Notes under the pieces: generated by a model
What the model saw: the letters and a program-made list of their open reading frames with translations, nothing else
What the model was told of the DNA's origin: nothing
The model's database searches: none
Assembly (NCBI RefSeq): GCF_033115175.1
Contig: NC_084842.1
Coordinates: 33,687,549-33,751,548, forward strand
Source of the DNA: Lepus europaeus
Lineage: Eukaryota > Chordata > Mammalia > Lagomorpha > Leporidae
Reading direction: 5' to 3'
Length of the DNA: 64,000 bases
Part shown: positions 63,050-64,000 of the stretch, piece by piece
Position numbering within the stretch: the stretch's first letter is position 1
Layout: every line of letters begins with the position of its first letter
Translations under genes and position numbers: made by a program

Positions 63050-64000
63050 TCTTCACAATCTAGCATTGAAGCGTTGTGTTCTTTTGGGTGCATCATGTTG
63101 TCTCCTTATTCTTGTTTCTTGAACTGATGTGTTTTTTACTCAGCATTTGTGGAGATACTCGTTAGTTTCTTCTTTGTTTTTTCACTGCAGTGGCTTTTAT
63201 CTTTGGACTATGTGTGGATTAGTGGAGTGTCTGCTTTCAGAGAATACCTAGAGGTGTGTAGTGGGTGTGACCAAGGAGTTCTCTTCAGTGCTCTAGGGTG
63301 ATGGGCATGTCTGAGATGACACACCCAGGTTTGGTGTGGCAAATCTCCTCTTTTTTTTTAAATCAGAGGGGAGGTTTGTTCTTGTCTGTTGGCATAGACT
63401 CAGCTGAGCTCCTCTCCTCAAAGGAGACTAGTGCCTGGATTGTAGCTCCAGTAGGTATATTATTTGTCTGCTCTGCCACAAGTACCACACAAATCATATG
63501 TGCAGTCCTCAGTGTAAGCTCAGATTGCCCAGCAATGTCCCTCACCAAGTAACCAGGAAGCCTTAATTGTGTGAATCCTCCCACAGTGACTGCCCAGAGT
63601 CCCAGCCACACCTTGCTTCCTCCCATGCAGCTTCAGTGTTTTCACATTCCCAGCACACAAGCCTCCCACATCATGAGCACCCAGCCCCCATCTGTTCTCC
63701 CCACCAGACTCAGGAGTCTCTGCTTGGCTGGTTACTGGGTGCAGGCATAAGTTGGTGCAGCTGTTTGGTATGTCCAAAATGGTGCCTGCTCTATAAGCTT
63801 CTTATAGGACACAGTTGCAGGATGATTCGGGAGAGAGAAAACGTGCCCCCCTCTTTGTTTTTCTCCTCTAGTTTGCCAGGTACATTATCCCCCGTGGGGC
63901 ACCAAGCCTGATTCCCTCTAGGCTCTTCCTGACACTTTTTCATTGGTGGCTTGGGCTACTGCAGTCTGGTCTCACCTCACTTTTCAACACTGGTACAGAG
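63050..64000 (-). promoter_or_regulatory. Partial L1 5'UTR
   Basis: GC-richer and non-coding, downstream (on the + strand) of the ORF1 remnant. L1 5'UTRs hold the element's internal promoter. CCAGCAATGTCCCTCACCAA, CTCCCACATCATGAGC and similar segments form no protein. The 84-114 codon frames here are chance. The element's 5' terminus lies beyond the window. Confidence 0.65.

Noticed and set aside
63363..63911. Overlapping 84-114 codon frames near the window end as a possible exon
   Set aside because: They lie in the GC-richer L1 5'UTR, contiguous with ORF1 remnants; no splice-bounded exon could be supported.

Overview
The window looks like mammalian, gene-poor, AT-rich intergenic or intronic DNA from a lagomorph, most probably European rabbit or a close leporid. 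The diagnostic signal is about 27 copies of the lagomorph CSINE (C-repeat), a tRNA-derived SINE whose 5' end reads roughly GGGGCCGGCGCYGTGGCTCA and which carries the pol III B-box-like GGTTCTAGTCC. Lagomorph-type L1 3' ends (ending ...CATTAAATAAAAGTTT plus poly-A) support this. I found no functional protein-coding gene, no tRNA or rRNA gene and no CRISPR array. Almost all open reading frames of 60-190 codons lie in SINE or LINE sequence or are chance ORFs in AT-rich DNA.

Layout. 1-11 kb is mostly old sequence: L2, MIR and L1M fragments, two CSINEs, and a tiny 92-bp retroposed sequence at 4.2 kb. 11-17 kb is dense in young CSINEs, with three successive uses of one target site at 16.0-16.8 kb. 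17-31 kb is MIR/L2-rich with a nested SINE-in-SINE at 22.9-23.6 kb and a 33-nt U2 snRNA retropseudogene at 28.9 kb. 31-36 kb has a MaLR-type solo LTR and old MIR/L2. 36.3-38.5 kb holds the most striking structure: three separate retrotransposon insertions (one L1, two CSINEs) all have target-site duplications that match only if a ~1.4-kb segment is flipped, which indicates an inversion through two inverted CSINEs. 40.6-42.0 kb is a composite L1 insertion that looks like a 3' transduction. 45-47.3 kb is an ancient L1M 5'UTR plus ORF1. 51.4-54.4 kb resembles an older L1M 5' region followed by class-I ERV-like LTR sequence. 54.9-56.1 kb has L1 3' fragments. From 56.7 kb to the window end is one long minus-strand L1 with decayed ORF2 and ORF1 and part of the 5'UTR, and inside its ORF2 sits a processed RPL31 pseudogene with a 14-bp target-site duplication.

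The sequences do not work together as a pathway. The window records successive retrotransposition: L1 machinery mobilising itself, CSINEs, a ribosomal-protein mRNA and a small nuclear RNA. All family assignments are by eye from remembered consensus features; boundaries of old repeats are good to a few tens of bases only, and boundaries of young insertions flanked by duplications are good to a few bases.
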